From Ascaphus truei (Eukaryota; Chordata; Amphibia; Anura; Ascaphidae), in NCBI GenBank assembly GCA_036426205.1, contig CM071574.1, forward strand, positions 9,348,864 to 9,412,863: a DNA stretch of 64,000 nt, in the 5' to 3' direction. This document shows, piece after piece, positions 12,730 to 25,682 of this stretch. The translations under genes were made by a program, and so were the position numbers. Below the pieces are notes generated by a model, which saw only the letters and a list, made by a program, of their open reading frames with translations, did no database searches and was not told where the DNA came from. How positions within the stretch are numbered: position 1 is the first letter of the stretch; each line of letters opens with the position of its first letter.

Positions 12730-12812
12730 AGAGGAGATGTGCAGGGGGTCTCCGGAGCTGACCCGCGTTGGTTTCAGGTCCGAGGACCCCCTACTTCAGG
12801 AGATACAGGCCC
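12730..12812. mobile_element. Half of a palindromic CAGGGGGTC MITE
   Basis: GCAGGGGGTCTCCGGAGCTG and TTCAGGAGATACAGGCCC match one arm of the element at 44130-44330, with weaker relatives at 42795-43060 and 48970-49215. Confidence 0.55.
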
Positions 12813-13765
12813 GCACACTAACACTCCTCTGGCAGCCTGCACCGCAGCACAACAAACTAACACTCCTCTGGCAGACCGCCAGCCCCCAAAAGCTCCCTGG
12901 CAGTTCAGAACTAACAGCTGTCTGCAGGCGCGCATGCTGACACTACATTGCCTCACAGGCCACGCAATCTGCAACTACAGCTGTCTGCGCCCCCTGAGCA
13001 CACAACAGCTGCTCTGGAGCCGCGCATGCGCTGCACACTAACAGTGCTCTGGCAGCCACGCGCAGTGTCTGCACATAACAGCTGCTCTGGAGGCCCCCGC
13101 AGGCGCTGCACAACTAACAGCTGCTCTGGCAGCGCCGCGCAGCGCGTTACACTAACAGTTCCTTGGGACGCCCCCAGTTCTGCCACTAACAGCTCCTTGG
13201 GCCAGCCGCGCAACGCTGCACTACTACAACAGTATCCTCCTGGAGCACCGCGCGAGTGCTGGCACACTAACAGCTCCTCTGGCAGCCTCCCGCGCTATGT
13301 GTTGCCACAACATAAACAGCTGCTGGCAGCACCGCGCAGCGCGCACACTAACAGTTACTCTGGCTGCCCGCGCATTGCGTGACACACTAACAGGCTCTCT
13401 CTGGACTGCCCCGCGCAGTGCTGCACACTAAAAAGCTCTGTGCAGCCCGCGCAGCGCTACACTAACATAATCTGGCACCCGCGCAGCTGCGCACACTAAC
13501 AGCTACCTCTGGCAGCCCCGCGCAGTGCCTGCACACTAACAGCTCTTCATGGCAGGGCGGACACCACGCAGACAGCACACTAAAGCTCATCTGGCAGCCA
13601 CTGCGCAGTGCTGTCGAAACACCTAAGAGCATCTCTGGCAGACCGACCAGCACATGTAACCACGCTCTCTCTGGCAGCACACGCAGTGCTGCACACTAAC
13701 AGCTACTCTGGCAGCCTCGCCCGCAGTGCTGCAACACTAAGCAGCCTACCTCTGGCAGCCTCCCC
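12813..13765. repeat. ~36-bp minisatellite array, noisy
   Basis: About 25 irregular units of CACACTAACAGCTCCTCTGG plus a GC-rich CAGCCNGCGCAGTGCTG half. Units differ by many one-base insertions and deletions, unlike the clean units at 10515-10628. There are no unique spacers, so this is not CRISPR-like. Confidence 0.8.
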
Positions 13766-14859
13766 CCCCCCCCCCATCCCAAATCCCCCCCACACAAAAA
13801 ACAAAATTTGTTATCCATCTCTTTCACACAAGCTTGTATTTATGTCCATTCTGATTACAGTTCCCTAAAGGAGAGAGGAAAACACACGCGGGGGGGGAGA
13901 TATAAGAATTGGCTGGCCAGCAAAATAGAAGAGGAAAAGTTATTAAAAAGGCAAAAATCTCTTCATAGCTCTATCTCAAGGACATTCAATACTCTCTGCT
14001 TAGCTCACACTGGTTTAACACAGCTTGCAGGCTGCCTATCACTCAAGCCAAAGCACAAATATCATTTCCGTACAATCTTATGGTGTAAATGTGTTGTGTA
14101 GGGTGTGTGTGGTGGTGTATGTCTGTGGACGTTTCTGCGTCTAAATGTATCGGTATGTATGTATAAGATTGTATTATGTCTGTGGGTATGAAGAGTATAG
14201 ACCCTACAAGGTTGTGGATTATAGAAGAGATTGGGATTCCAGAGCGCAGGTAGCGAAAACATCATTGGGCCGATGATAAAATGAAAAGGTTTGCGAAATT
14301 GTGTGGTGTGTGGGTAGGTGGGGTAGGGCGGACCATTAGTCCCGTTTTTCTGGGACGAGTTCCCGGTTTGGCGCGTGTTGCGGTACGAGGTTGGGTGCCT
14401 GACTGTCCCGGAAATGTCTAAATAAGCGGTGTGTGTATGGCGGCGGGTCCCAAAAGAGCGAGGGGGATTGGGGCGCCGTGGGCGCGCGTGAGAACCGAGT
14501 ATAGACGTCGCGGCGGGGGAGAGAGAGAGGACGTGCAGAGTATTTTTTCTTCTACTGGACAGGGTGGGCTTCTGCAGCAAACGTGCCGGGCAGGCAGGGG
14601 ATTGGATGGAGTATCCAGGGCGCAGGTATGGGCTGTAGAAGGCCGGAGAAGGGGATGGATGAGATCGGGTTCCGGGTGTAGAGGGCTTAAAGAATGGAAG
14701 GACGATGGAGGGGATGATGTAATGTATAAGGGGGGAGGGGATTTTTTGAATATAAACGGAAATATGGTAATAAATATGGAAATAGGAAACAAGAATATAT
14801 AACTAGAAAAAAAAAGGGAATAAAAAAAATGAGATACAAAAAGATGTTCGTGAAAGTGT
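13766..14859. other. Unassigned stretch
   Basis: A C run at 13763-13775 is followed by mixed sequence without recognisable coding or repeat content. Open frames on the - strand here are His/Thr/Pro-rich low complexity. Confidence 0.4.
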
Positions 14860-16655
14860 GTGACCTGTGTGGTGTACGCAACGATGATGATGTGGTGTGT
14901 GTGTGGGTGTGTGTGAGGGGTCGTGTGTGTTGTTGTGTGTGTGTGTGTGTGTGTGTGTGAGTTGACTCGTGGGTGTAGTGTGTGTGTGTTGTGTGTGTGC
15001 ATGTGCCAAAATGGGGGTGTGTGTGTTTGTGTGGGTTCGTTGGGTTGTGTGGAAAGTGTGGTGTGTCTGTGGTGTCGGTGTGTGTGTGTGTGTGTGTGTG
15101 TGTGTTGCTGTTGTATGAGAGTGTGTGACTGATGTGTGTGTGTGCTGTGTGGGCTCGGTGTGTGTGCTTTTTTTGGTTGTGTGTTGGGGGTGTGTGGTGG
15201 GTTGTGTGTGTGTTGGGTGTGACAGTGCTGTGAGTGAAGTGCGTGTATGTGGTGTGTGGGTGGGTGTGTGTGTGCTGCTGTGGGGGTGGGGTCGACAGCT
15301 GTGTGTGACCAGGTGTGTGACTGTGTGGTATCTGCGTGTGGTGTGTGGGTGTGTGTGTGATTGGTGTGTGTGTGTCGTAGTGGTGTTGGGTGTGCGGATT
15401 CAGTGTGAGCTGTGACACCGTGTGAGTGTCGAGCCTGACATGTGGGACTGTAGAGTGTGTGTGTGGACAGTTGTGACATGTGAAAGTCGTCAGCCCGTGT
15501 GGAGGTGTGTGTCGTGTGTGCGCGGCCTGTGTCCGTCGTGGATGCCTGTTGCTGTGTGTGTGTGTGTGCGCCGTGTGTGTTTGTGGTGTGTGTGTGTGTG
15601 TGCCCCCTGTGTGTGTCCCCTGTGTGTGTCGTGTGTTCTCGTGTGTGTGAGCTGTGTTGTCGCGTGAGACGCCTTTCCTTCCCCCTTTGTGTATGAGTGT
15701 GACAGTGTGTGGTGTGCTAAGGCCGTGTGTGAGAGTGTGACAGGGTGCGTGAGAGCACTTGTGACAAGTGTGCTTTGTTCGTGTGGTTGGTTCGCTATTT
15801 ATGGTGCCCCGGGGTGTGTGTTGTGGGTGTGTGATGATGTAGTGTGTCGTGTGTTGTGTGTGTGGTGTGTGTGTTGGGTTGTGATGTGTGTGTGTGTGTG
15901 TGTGTTGGGTGACTCCCTGGGCCTGTCTTCTCGCACTTGTTGTGTGGGTGTGTGAGTGTGTTGTCAGTGAAAGGGCACTGGGTGTGTGTGGCTGTGTCGT
16001 GTGGGTGTGTGTGTGTTTGGTGTGTGTGTGTGTGTTGTGTGTGTGTGTGTGTGGGTGTGTGTGTCCGTCGATCCGGGGTGCATCCTGTGTTGTGTGTTTG
16101 TGTGCGCTGTGTTGTGTGAGACAGTTTTTTTGGTGAGAGTCTGGGAACAGTTGTAGTGTGTGAGAGTGTTGAACCCCAAGGTTTGTTCACTTTGGTGTGT
16201 GAGAGAGTGCACCAGTTTGGGGAAAGTGTGTGGCTATGTGTGTGCTTTTGTTGGGGGTGTGTGTGGGTGTGTTTTGGTGTGTGGGTGTGTTGTCGTGCTG
16301 GTGTGTGTGGCTTTGGGTGTGCGGTGTTTTGTGTGTGTAGTGCCATGTGTGTGTGAGTGTGCTTGTGTGATCCCTCCTGTGAAGTGCTGTGGCGTAGTTG
16401 TGAGAGGGTGACTGTGTGTGTAGTAGAATGTGACAGATCTGTCGTGAGGTGTGTGACTGGTGTGTGTTAGTGTTTGTTAGAGTGTGGAACAGAATGTGTG
16501 TGAGGAGAGTGTGTGTGTGTTTCGTTTGTGTGTGTCGTGTGTGCAATGTGGCGTGTGTGTGTGTGGGTGTGTGTGCCTTTGTGTGTGTGTGTGTGTGTGT
16601 GTCGGTCTGTGTGTGTGTGTGGTGTGTGGCCTGTGTGTGTGTCAGCGAGTAAAAG
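14860..16655. repeat. Long degenerate (TG)n tract
   Basis: Roughly 1.8 kb of TG/GTGTG runs broken by random-looking bases. It produces long spurious His/Thr-rich frames on the - strand and Cys/Val-rich frames on the + strand. The irregular interruptions fit an error-rich microsatellite. Confidence 0.85.
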
Positions 16656-17320
16656 AGCTGTGTGAACAGGGTGTGGGGCGAGTGGTGTGAGGGAGGCTGT
16701 GGGGACGAGACAGGAGAGGGGGAGAGGGAGAGGGAGAGAGAAGGGAGGGGGGGAAAGGGGAGAGAAAGTCAGATTGTGGGGAGATTGTGGGAGAGCGAGA
16801 GCGAGGAGGGAGAAGAGGTGAAGGAGGGGGGGGGGGAAGAGGGAGAGGGGGTGAAGAGGGAGACGGGGGGAAGAGGGGGAAGAGGGAGAGGGGGGCTGAG
16901 AGCGAGAGAGAGAGAGGAGAGAGAGAGAGAGGGGGAGTGGGGAAGTACGAGAAGGGGGGGAGAGAGAGGGAGGAGAGACTGAGAGGAGGGTCTCAGGGGA
17001 TTACCCAAGGCGAGTGAGAGAAGAGGGGGGCAAGTAGAGAATGACAAGAAGGGAGAGGGACCCAGAGATGGGGAAATGGGGAGAGGCCGCAGGAGAGAGA
17101 GGGCGGGCAGGGCGAGACGACCGAGCAGGGCAGGACAGGGTACACGAGACGAGCCCCTAGAGAGAGGGGGGAGGGCATAGTAGATCTCTAGCGCCCCGGA
17201 GACCGGGGGGGGAGAGAGAGAGAGGGGAGGAGATGCGAGGGGGCACAGAGATGGGGGGACTCGAGAGACGGTGCGAAGTACGAGGGCCGAGTGAGAGAGA
17301 GGGGTGGGAACAGATCGTCG
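16656..17320. repeat. Degenerate (GA)n / G-rich purine tract
   Basis: Long runs of GAGA and GGGG on the + strand with irregular interruptions, directly after the TG tract. Confidence 0.85.
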
Positions 17321-18904
17321 GTCCTCGTTTTCTACACCATCGGACTATTTCCACCACTTGTACCCACCCATTTCCTCCCGCCCCATCCCGGGCCCCCCGC
17401 CTTCATCGAACGAGCACTGTCTCCTCAACCCTCCTCCTCTTTCCCCCCCTTCCGGGCGGCCCGTCCGTCGCGTGCCCATCCGTGGGGAGTTGGGGACGAA
17501 CGACGAGGCAGGGCCTCACTGCGCACCGGGCGATACTGGAACACGACCCCTTCGATTCGGGAGTGGACAAGAGTAAGACTGATTAAACCCAATTCAGATT
17601 AAGAGCGCCGAGGCGGGGAGACGACGAGGACGGGTGAAGGAGAGGGAAGACGAGAGAGCTCCTCCCAGGCCCGCGCGGAGGCAGAAGAAGGGCAGGGCCC
17701 CCTTTCCTCCACCGACGAAGTGACCGTATCATTCTCTCGAAGAGGGAGGCGCGCCAGAAGGGCGACAGAGGCCAGATTCCTCTGTCACACGATGGGGAGG
17801 GCGAACCTGGTGCGGGAGGAGTAGAGCAACCCGTAAGGCTTCGCAGGGAGAGGAAGCCGAGAGGGGGGAACCGAGAGACTGAGCGCGGGAGAAGAGTCGA
17901 AGTCGAAGGGCGGTCTCCCTCGCCCCCCGACGCACGCCATTGGCGCAACGCCACCGACTCGAGGAGCGGCTGCGGACGAGAGGGCAGGACCCCCTCACCA
18001 CCCGCCCCTTCGCGCACTTCTCTTGCCTGCTCCTCCTCTCTTCACCTGCCCCTCGCTTCCCTTTTCCGCCCTACTTGTCTCTAATCGGACGTTTTTCGGG
18101 GCCCCGTTCCTAGCGCCTCTGTCCCCCATCGCATTTCTTCTTTCCCCCCACCCCTCCAGCCTCGTATCTTTAGCTGTGCCCCACCCCGCAGCCCCTTCCC
18201 TATTCCCCCCACCTCTTCGCGATCCCGCGCCCGCCTCGAGATAGCTTTAGCCTTAGGCGGGAGCACGACGTAGCGCACCGTATCAGCGACGAGAGAGCTC
18301 GACAAGAGAGAGAAGAGCGGCGGCGGGAGAGGGAGAGAGAGGCGAGAGAGATGATCGAGAGGGGGGGGAGGACGGAGAGGAGTGCCGGGAGGAGGAGAGA
18401 GAGGAGAGGTAGAAAAGGGGAGGGGAGGAGAGATTTTTAGCCGGTGAGAAGGGTGGTGAAGGAGAGGAGGGAGAGAAAGAAGGCGGGGGGAGAGCTTTTT
18501 CAGACAAGATCGACTGCTAGTGGGGGGGGTCTGAGCGAGATTGCAGGGCGGGTTGAATTTCTGTGCGATGTGGGGGGCGGGGGGGAGTTAGAACCACAAT
18601 AATTCGTCCACCCAAATATCACACATGTGTATTCAAAAAGTATGAGTTAATGATATTTTATTTACCCCCTATATATTTTTGTGATTACCGTTTGTCCGAA
18701 CATGTATCCTAGACTAGGAGTCCCCCACACAATGCTCATCCCCGGCGAACATTTCTTAAAAGGGTTTCAAACAAAAAAGGGCTGGCAAAATTTCACACTG
18801 CTGCTATATTTTCTTTGTAACAACAAACACACACTTGAGCCCCCCGCACCCTCTAGCTTACACACTAAACATCCCAACTGCAGGGCCCTACCCTCTGTAT
18901 ACAG
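17321..18904. other. GC-rich, C/T- then G/A-biased low-complexity stretch
   Basis: A pyrimidine-biased block (17330-17480), a GC-rich mixed block to about 18240, a further purine tract (18300-18560) and mixed sequence to 18904. Open frames are Ser/Pro/Arg-rich and lack domains. No gene is called. Confidence 0.5.
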
Positions 18905-21900
18905 AAGTTTACACAACACTGCTAGCCCCCACTTCTGGTATACAGAAACACACACTGCAGCCAGGGTGGTTCTGCCACCTTCTATTGCAAGGCTAGGCCC
19001 TGGTACGCATAACATGTTTTTAGAATCTATTTTATCAATATTTATATATTGCTTGCCGTTTTGCTGGTATAATCCCGCTCCAAAAACCATTCATACAAAA
19101 TCGGTTGCTGCGACGAAGTCACGTAATACCACTATTGCCATTAACAACAGAGCTGCATCCCGTGACGTCACGCAGCTCCAAGTGGACATGACAATGGGAG
19201 GCCATTCCTGGTGACGAGGCATCACGGTTGTGATGCAGCACCAATTGTCATGGCAACATGTCACCATCCGACGTTTTCTAGTGCCTGTTGTCTGGAAAGA
19301 GGAGGCGGCCCGTTTTCCGTTCGGGTACAGTGGATGTGATGATAGATTGTTTTATAAATAATGTTTTAAAGTGTCACGGTGTTTAATTTGACAATTGGTT
19401 CAAACACATTATGCGTCGGGGGCACACGGGCAAATTCAAGGAGCCAACCCCCCCCCCCCTCTCTTAATTTCCCACATATCCCCCTTCCAGCCCGTTTAAT
19501 CGCCGCTACATCTCACCCCCCTCGCACGCATTAGTAACCACAACACCACGGTACTGTAGGTCCATGGGGGGAAGGGGGAGAGAAGGGAAAAGGGGGGACG
19601 AGGCGCGAGAAGAGACTTAGAGAGATTCACGGGGAAGGGGGAGGATGAGAAGGGGGGGGTGAACGAGACCTTGAGGGATACAAGAGAACAGGGGGACCCG
19701 AGAGAATCAGGGGAAAGGGGAGGAATGTTTCAGGGAGAGGAAGGAGGAGAGAGAGGGAGTGAAGGAGGAAGGGAGAGAGATTCAGGGGACTAGGGAGGAG
19801 ATAAAGGGAGGAGGAGAGGAGTGGGAACATGTACAGGAGAGGAGAAACAGGGGATTGGAAGAGAGGAGGCGTGGCGGATATGAGTATGCCTCCATCTACC
19901 TGCATCTGGCCGTGTTGAGGGTTGAGGGGGGATTGTTATAAGAGACAGAGTGGAAGCGGCAAGCAGCCGAGTCATAGCCCACGGACCGGGGCCTCACCTG
20001 TCAGGGTAGCCTCCCTATACACCAAACCTAAAGCATTTGCTGACTGGACAGGCAAACCAACAGACACCTTACCCAGCAGGCCCTTCGGGATCGGGCCATG
20101 TGTGCGGTTGCCAGCAGGGGGCTGGGTCCCTTAATCAGCCGCGGGCCAGGGACAGAAAGTTCACAGCGCGTAGCCCCTCGTAATTTGAATATTTTGGGGA
20201 GGAAGATGGAGGAACGCGTAATACTGGATAAGAAACCGTAGGCTGCGTCATGAAAGTGATGCACGGGCGGGGGCGCGCTGAGGCGGGAGGGAAAGGGTGG
20301 TGCTTTTCCCTTGGCCTTAGACCACGGATGCAACCGGGGGGATCGGTCGTTCGCGGTGCCGTGTCGGGGGCGGGCCACAGTGACGTCACGGAGCTGGTTC
20401 GCCCCCTGCATGGGTGAAACCGATCAAGTCGACCTGGGCCTTGACGCTACCACACCATGCGATGTGCGTGAAAATTTTACATTTTGCTCAAGGAATTACG
20501 ACTCCGACAAAGCGAGCCCGTGCTAAGAGCTGCTGCCCATGCGGCTGGGCTGAGTTTTTTGGGGGTACTTGCCGTTACGATAATTTTTAGTTGTTCTTTC
20601 TCAATCTACGACCCTGACATTTGTAATATTGGGTTAGGCAAAATGGTTTAGACATGGGTGGAGGCGCGGGGGGCAACGCGAACATTTTTTCTACTTTCAT
20701 GCTGAATTTAAAGGAAAGTTTGCTTTCAATTTGTAACCCCCATAGATCCACTCTTCTAACTACATGACCAATTACAATGGATTCCCGAAACCAGGGGAGC
20801 TGACTCCACGTTTCAAGGGGCTACCAAAGATCAGGTTTTCGGGATATCCCTGGCTTCAGCACAGGTGACTCCAATCAGTGGCTCAGTCAAAGGCGTCACA
20901 CCAGATGTACGACCCTCTATGGAGGCCGTCGCCAGTAGATGCCTGCAAGCCCGATCGGACGCGCACAAGGTGCGCGATCGCGCTTTGCCAAAAGACAAGA
21001 AATGTGTGATCATTATGGCACGGGGCCCCCTGGCAACAATCTTGTCTGTCCCCTGCTCTTCTGGACACGCGATTATCCCAGTCGCAGACCCTAGGACCGA
21101 AGATGCGGGCTAAAACGGTGCACGCACCCCTAGACGCGCCAGCGCGCGCGTGGCACGCAGAGTGACATTGTCGGCCGTAGTCCTAAAGCTTACGTACAAA
21201 ACCCAACAAGCACAGTCAGAAAGAGTAAAAGTGGGAATTGAAAATAAATAGCAGCAGTGAAACGACTCTTATAAAAGGCAGAGAGGTCTGCGCATTGGAA
21301 GACGGGGCATGTGCAGAAGAGCACCTGGGAAAGTGAGTTAAAATGAAATATGTCAATGCTCTGAGTCGCAGGCCTGTTTTAGACTGCATATAAAAGTAGT
21401 TCTCCTTATAAAATCATCAAGCAAGGGCGGGGAAGTAGAAGCCAGGTAAATTACAATGGAGGCAAGCTTATCTTCAAGGGACAATGTGTGCTGGTGGAAG
21501 CAAGCATCTTAACATTAATTTACACTGAGATTACTAGCAATAGAGGAATATAAAATATTTTTTAAGAGCCCACCAAATGTAACGGTTTATCCTTACTAAG
21601 AGTTACTATTGACCCCCTTGCTTGCTAGAGTGTTTCGCGAGCAAAGCCGTTTCAAAAGAAGTATAGTAGAGGCACAGCTAACCGGTCCAGGCTGCGGGCA
21701 GATACACACCATGCGTGAGGGTGGGAACCCTGATAAAGGAGTACTCCCCCCCACAAAACAATTGTGCGTTTACTGGATTTTCTGCTCAAGGGAAAACGAA
21801 CAATCTTTTGACAGAGTGTCTTGCCACGTAAGACAATTTTAATGTGGAGTGCAATAGAGTCCAGTACGATGTCACAATGGGAGGGTTACACACGAAATCG

Positions 21901-22405
21901 TCCCTGTCCGAGGGCCAAACAACATAATTGGAACATACCTTCCGTACATTTAATTCGGTTTGTCCATTTTGGCAGTGTGGTTGTACGTACTCGACGAATA
22001 GTATAACGGTTCTTTACTGTATTCTGGTGGGATGCTGTGGGCATTATAGACAAAGCAAAGAGTCATGTTATTTTAGAAGGCCAGGGGTCCGTTTGGTCAG
22101 ATGGCTCCCGAGTAGCATAAACACAGTTCCCTTTAAAATCACTCTCAAGTCCTGTCAATAGTTCCTCCACTTTAGTGGGAAAAAGGGCAGCCGGATAAAG
22201 ATACTTGTGGATGGGTTGTAGTTGGTGATTATTAGTTAGCGAAGCCGAGTAAAAGAGATGGCCTCACCAAGGGAGGGTGGGGATATAAAAACGGAGAAGG
22301 GGCATTATTGTACTCACTGTTCCAGGGGTGGAAATAAGGAGATGAGGTGCAGTTGTGGGTATAAGGAATAGTTAGGGGGCACGACCAGGTTATGAACAAA
22401 CAGGT
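18905..22405 (+). repeat. Copy 1 of a ~3.1-kb direct duplication (noisy copy)
   Basis: Aligns by eye from end to end with 22578-25682 in the same direction. Anchors include AGAAACACACACTGCAGCC, GTGACGTCACGCAGC, AAAATTTTACATTTTGCT, AAAAGACAAGAAATGTGTGA, GTACTCCCCCCCACAAA and GAACAAACAGG. It is about 3.5 kb, roughly 12-13% longer than its partner, mostly through scattered one- or two-base insertions. It contains GA-rich repeats (19560-19890), a CRE-containing foldback (about 19095-19330) and half a hAT MITE (about 20795-20885). Confidence 0.85.
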
Positions 22406-22577
22406 CGTAGCCGTTAGAGGTTGCCAGTGAGGGGCACGGGGGAACAGAGCGGCCCACCACCCCTCGAACACCCACCACCAGACCCACAGCGCTGCCACCA
22501 GGGCCCACCAGCACCCAGACAAGACACCGAGACAACGACAAAATCACCACACCCCCACCCCCCCCCCCAGCCCCAAA
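22406..22577. other. Spacer between the two duplicate copies
   Basis: 172 bp, C/A-rich, with no clear partner elsewhere in the window. Confidence 0.5.
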
Positions 22578-25500
22578 CAACACTGCAGCCCCCACCTCTG
22601 TATACAGAAACACACACTGCAGCCAGGGTTGCCACCTTCTATTGAAGGCTAGCGCGGAGATAACATTTTTTTAGATCTATTTATTATATATTTATTTATC
22701 TTGCCTTTTGCTGTATCCTCCCCTCCAAAACCATCAAAATGGCTGCGCGAAGTCACGTAATACACATTGCCATAACAACGAGCTGCTCCGTGACGTCACG
22801 CAGCATCAAGTTGACATGACAATGGGATGCATTATGGTGACGAGGCATCACGTGATGCCACATTGTCATGGCAACATGTCACCTCCTGACGTTAGTGCCT
22901 TGTTGTCATGGCAACGAGGAGGGGGGGCGTGACGTGATGTACATTGTTTTATAAATAATGTTTTAAAGTGTCCCGGTTTTTCATTTTGAAAATCTGGTCA
23001 CCTATGTGTGGGGCACAGGGCAAATTAAAGGAGCACCCCCCCCCCCCTCATTAATCTTCCCATCTCCCCTTTCCAGCCGTTAATCCCTACATCTCACCCC
23101 CCTCCACCATTAGTCCCCACACCCCACGGCGTACTGTAGGTCCCTGAGGGGGAAGGGGGAGAGAAGGGAAAAGGGGGAGAGGGGGGAGAGAGATTCAGGG
23201 GAAGGGGAGGAGAGAGGGGGGGGGACAGAGAGAGGGAAAGAGAAGGGGGAGAGAGAATCAGGGGAAGGGGGAGGAGAGGGGAGAAGGAGGAGAGAGAGGG
23301 AAGGAGAAGGGAGAGAGATTCAGGGGAAGGGGAGGAGATAAAGGGAGAGAGAGAGGGAAATTACAGAGAGGGAGAAACAGGGAGATTGGAAGAGAGGAGG
23401 CGAGGATATGAGTATGCCTACCATCTACCTGCTGCCTTTGAGGGTTGAGGGGGGCTTGTTAAGAGACATGTGGAGGGCAGCTGCAGATCCTGCCCACGGA
23501 GGGGCCTGTCAGGGTAGCCTCCCTTCCACCAACCTAAAGCATGCTGCCTGGACAGGCACCACCACAGACACCTTCCAGCAGGCCCCCTCTGGGGATCGGG
23601 CCATGTGTCAGGTTTGCCAGCAGGGGGGCTGGGTCCCTTTACTCACCGGGCCAGGGACAGAAGTCACAGCGGTCGCCCCTCTGTAATTTAATATTTTGGG
23701 GAGATTGAGGATCGGCGTAATCCTGGATAAGAACCGTAAGGCTGCGTCCATGGTAAGTGATGCCGGGCGGAGGCGCGCTGAGGCTGAGGGAAAGCGGGTG
23801 CTTTCCCTGGCCTTAGACCACGAGCCATCCGGGGGCGTGTTGGTGCGTGTCGGGGGGCGGGCCAGTGACGTCACGGAGCTGGTTCGCCCTCATTGGGTGA
23901 ACCGCTCACGTGACCGGCCCTGCGCTCCCATGTGCGTGAAAATTTTACATTTTGCTAAGACTTACGCTTCCGCAAGCGAGCCCCTGCTAAAGCTGCTCCC
24001 ATTGCGGCTGCTGAGTTTTTTTGGGTACTTGCGTTGATAATTTTAGTGTCTTTCTCACTCTCGCCCTGAAATTTGTAATATTGGGTTAGGCAAAATGGTT
24101 AGACATGGTGGAGGGGGGGGGCGAACATTTTTTCTACTTTCATAGCTGATTTAAAGAAATGTTTGCTTTCAATTTTGTAACCCCCCTATAGATCCACTCT
24201 CTAACTACATGACCAATACAATGGATCCAAACCAGGGGTAGCTGACTCCAGTTCTCAAGGGCTACCAACAGATCAGGTTTTCAGGATATCCCTGCTTCAG
24301 CACAGGTGGCTCAATCAGTGGCTCAGTCAAAGGCGTCACACAATGTACGACCCTCTATGGGGCCGTCCCCAGTAGCTGCCTGCGCCTGCACAATGCGCGA
24401 TCGCCTTTGCCAAAAGACAAGAAATGTGTGACATTATGGCCGGGCCCCCTGGCAAAAATCTTGTCTGCTCCCCCTGCTCTTCTCTGACACGCATCCCATC
24501 GCGACCCTAGGACCGCAGATGGCTAAAACAGGTGCACGCACCCCTAGACGCTCCAGCGCGCGCGTGCACGCAGTGACTGGGGCCGTAGCCTAAGCATTAC
24601 TTACAAACCCAACAAGCACAGTCAGAAAGAGTTAAAGTGGGAATTGAAAATAAATAGCAGCATGAAACGACTTAAAAGCAGAGAGGTCTGCATGGCAACG
24701 TGGCATGTGAACAGCACCTGGAAAGTGAGTTAATAATGAATATGTCAATCTCTGAGTCGCAGCCTGTTTAGACTGCATAAAGATCTCCTTATAAATCATC
24801 AACAAGGTCGGTGAAGTAGAGCAGGTAATTACAATGAGAAGTTATCTAAGACAATGTTGTGTGGAACAAGCATCTTAACATTTACACTGAGATACTTATG
24901 CAAAGAGGATAAATATTTAAGAGCCACAAATGCTAACTGTTTATTCCTTACAAGGACTATTGACCCTTTGCTTGCTAAGTGTTTGCAGCAAAGCCGTTCA
25001 AATAATATATAGGGCAGCTAAGGTCCCTGCTGTGCAGTAATTCATCTCTGGGCTGGGAACCCTGATAAAGGAGTACTCCCCCCCACAAACATTGTGCGTT
25101 TACTGGATTTCTGCTCAAGTAAAAGAACAAATCTTTTTGACATATGTTTCAGTAACAATTTTAATTTGAGTGCAATAGATCCATTACGAGTCCACTGGGA
25201 GGGTTACACACACTAGTCCCTGCTCGGTCCCAACAAAATCATTGGAACTCCCTTCCCGTAACATTTAATTCAGGTTTGTCCATTTCTTGGCAGTGTTGGT
25301 TGTATATGAATAGTAACGGTTCTTCACTATTCTGTGGATGCTGTGCTGATCATAAGACAAAGCAAAGTCATGATTTTTCTGAAGCCAGGGTCACGTTTGG
25401 TATGAATGGCTCCCGATAGCATTAACACAGTTCCCTTTTAAATCACTCCAAGTCCTGTAATATTTCCTCCACTTTATTGGGAAAAGGCAGCAGGATACAG

Positions 25501-25682
25501 ATACTTGTGGATGGTGTGTAGTGGTGATTATTAGTTAGGAACCGGTAAAAAGAGATGGCCTCACCAAGGGGGATAAACGGAGAAGGGGTTCTTTACTCAC
25601 TGTCTCCAGGGTGGAAAAGGAAGTGAGGTGCAGTGTGGGTAAAGGAATAGTCTAGGGGCAGACCATGTCTGAACAAACAGGA
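22578..25682 (+). repeat. Copy 2 of the ~3.1-kb direct duplication (cleaner copy)
   Basis: The partner of 18905-22405. Its embedded hAT half-element (about 24233-24330) matches the family consensus without gaps, whereas copy 1 has insertions in the same motif. This copy is therefore nearer to real genomic sequence. It also holds a GA-rich block of GAGATTCAGGGGAAGGGGAG units (23145-23395) and a CRE/CATGGCAAC foldback (about 22735-22935). Confidence 0.85.

Noticed and set aside
12953..13765. A CRISPR-like array of ~36-bp units
   Set aside because: The units are contiguous, without unique spacers, in a vertebrate genome; it is a minisatellite.
14418..15479. A 353-codon open frame on the - strand, the longest in the window
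   Set aside because: It is His/Thr/Ser/Pro low-complexity peptide produced by a degenerate TG microsatellite, with overlapping frames on both strands. There is no domain and no splice context.
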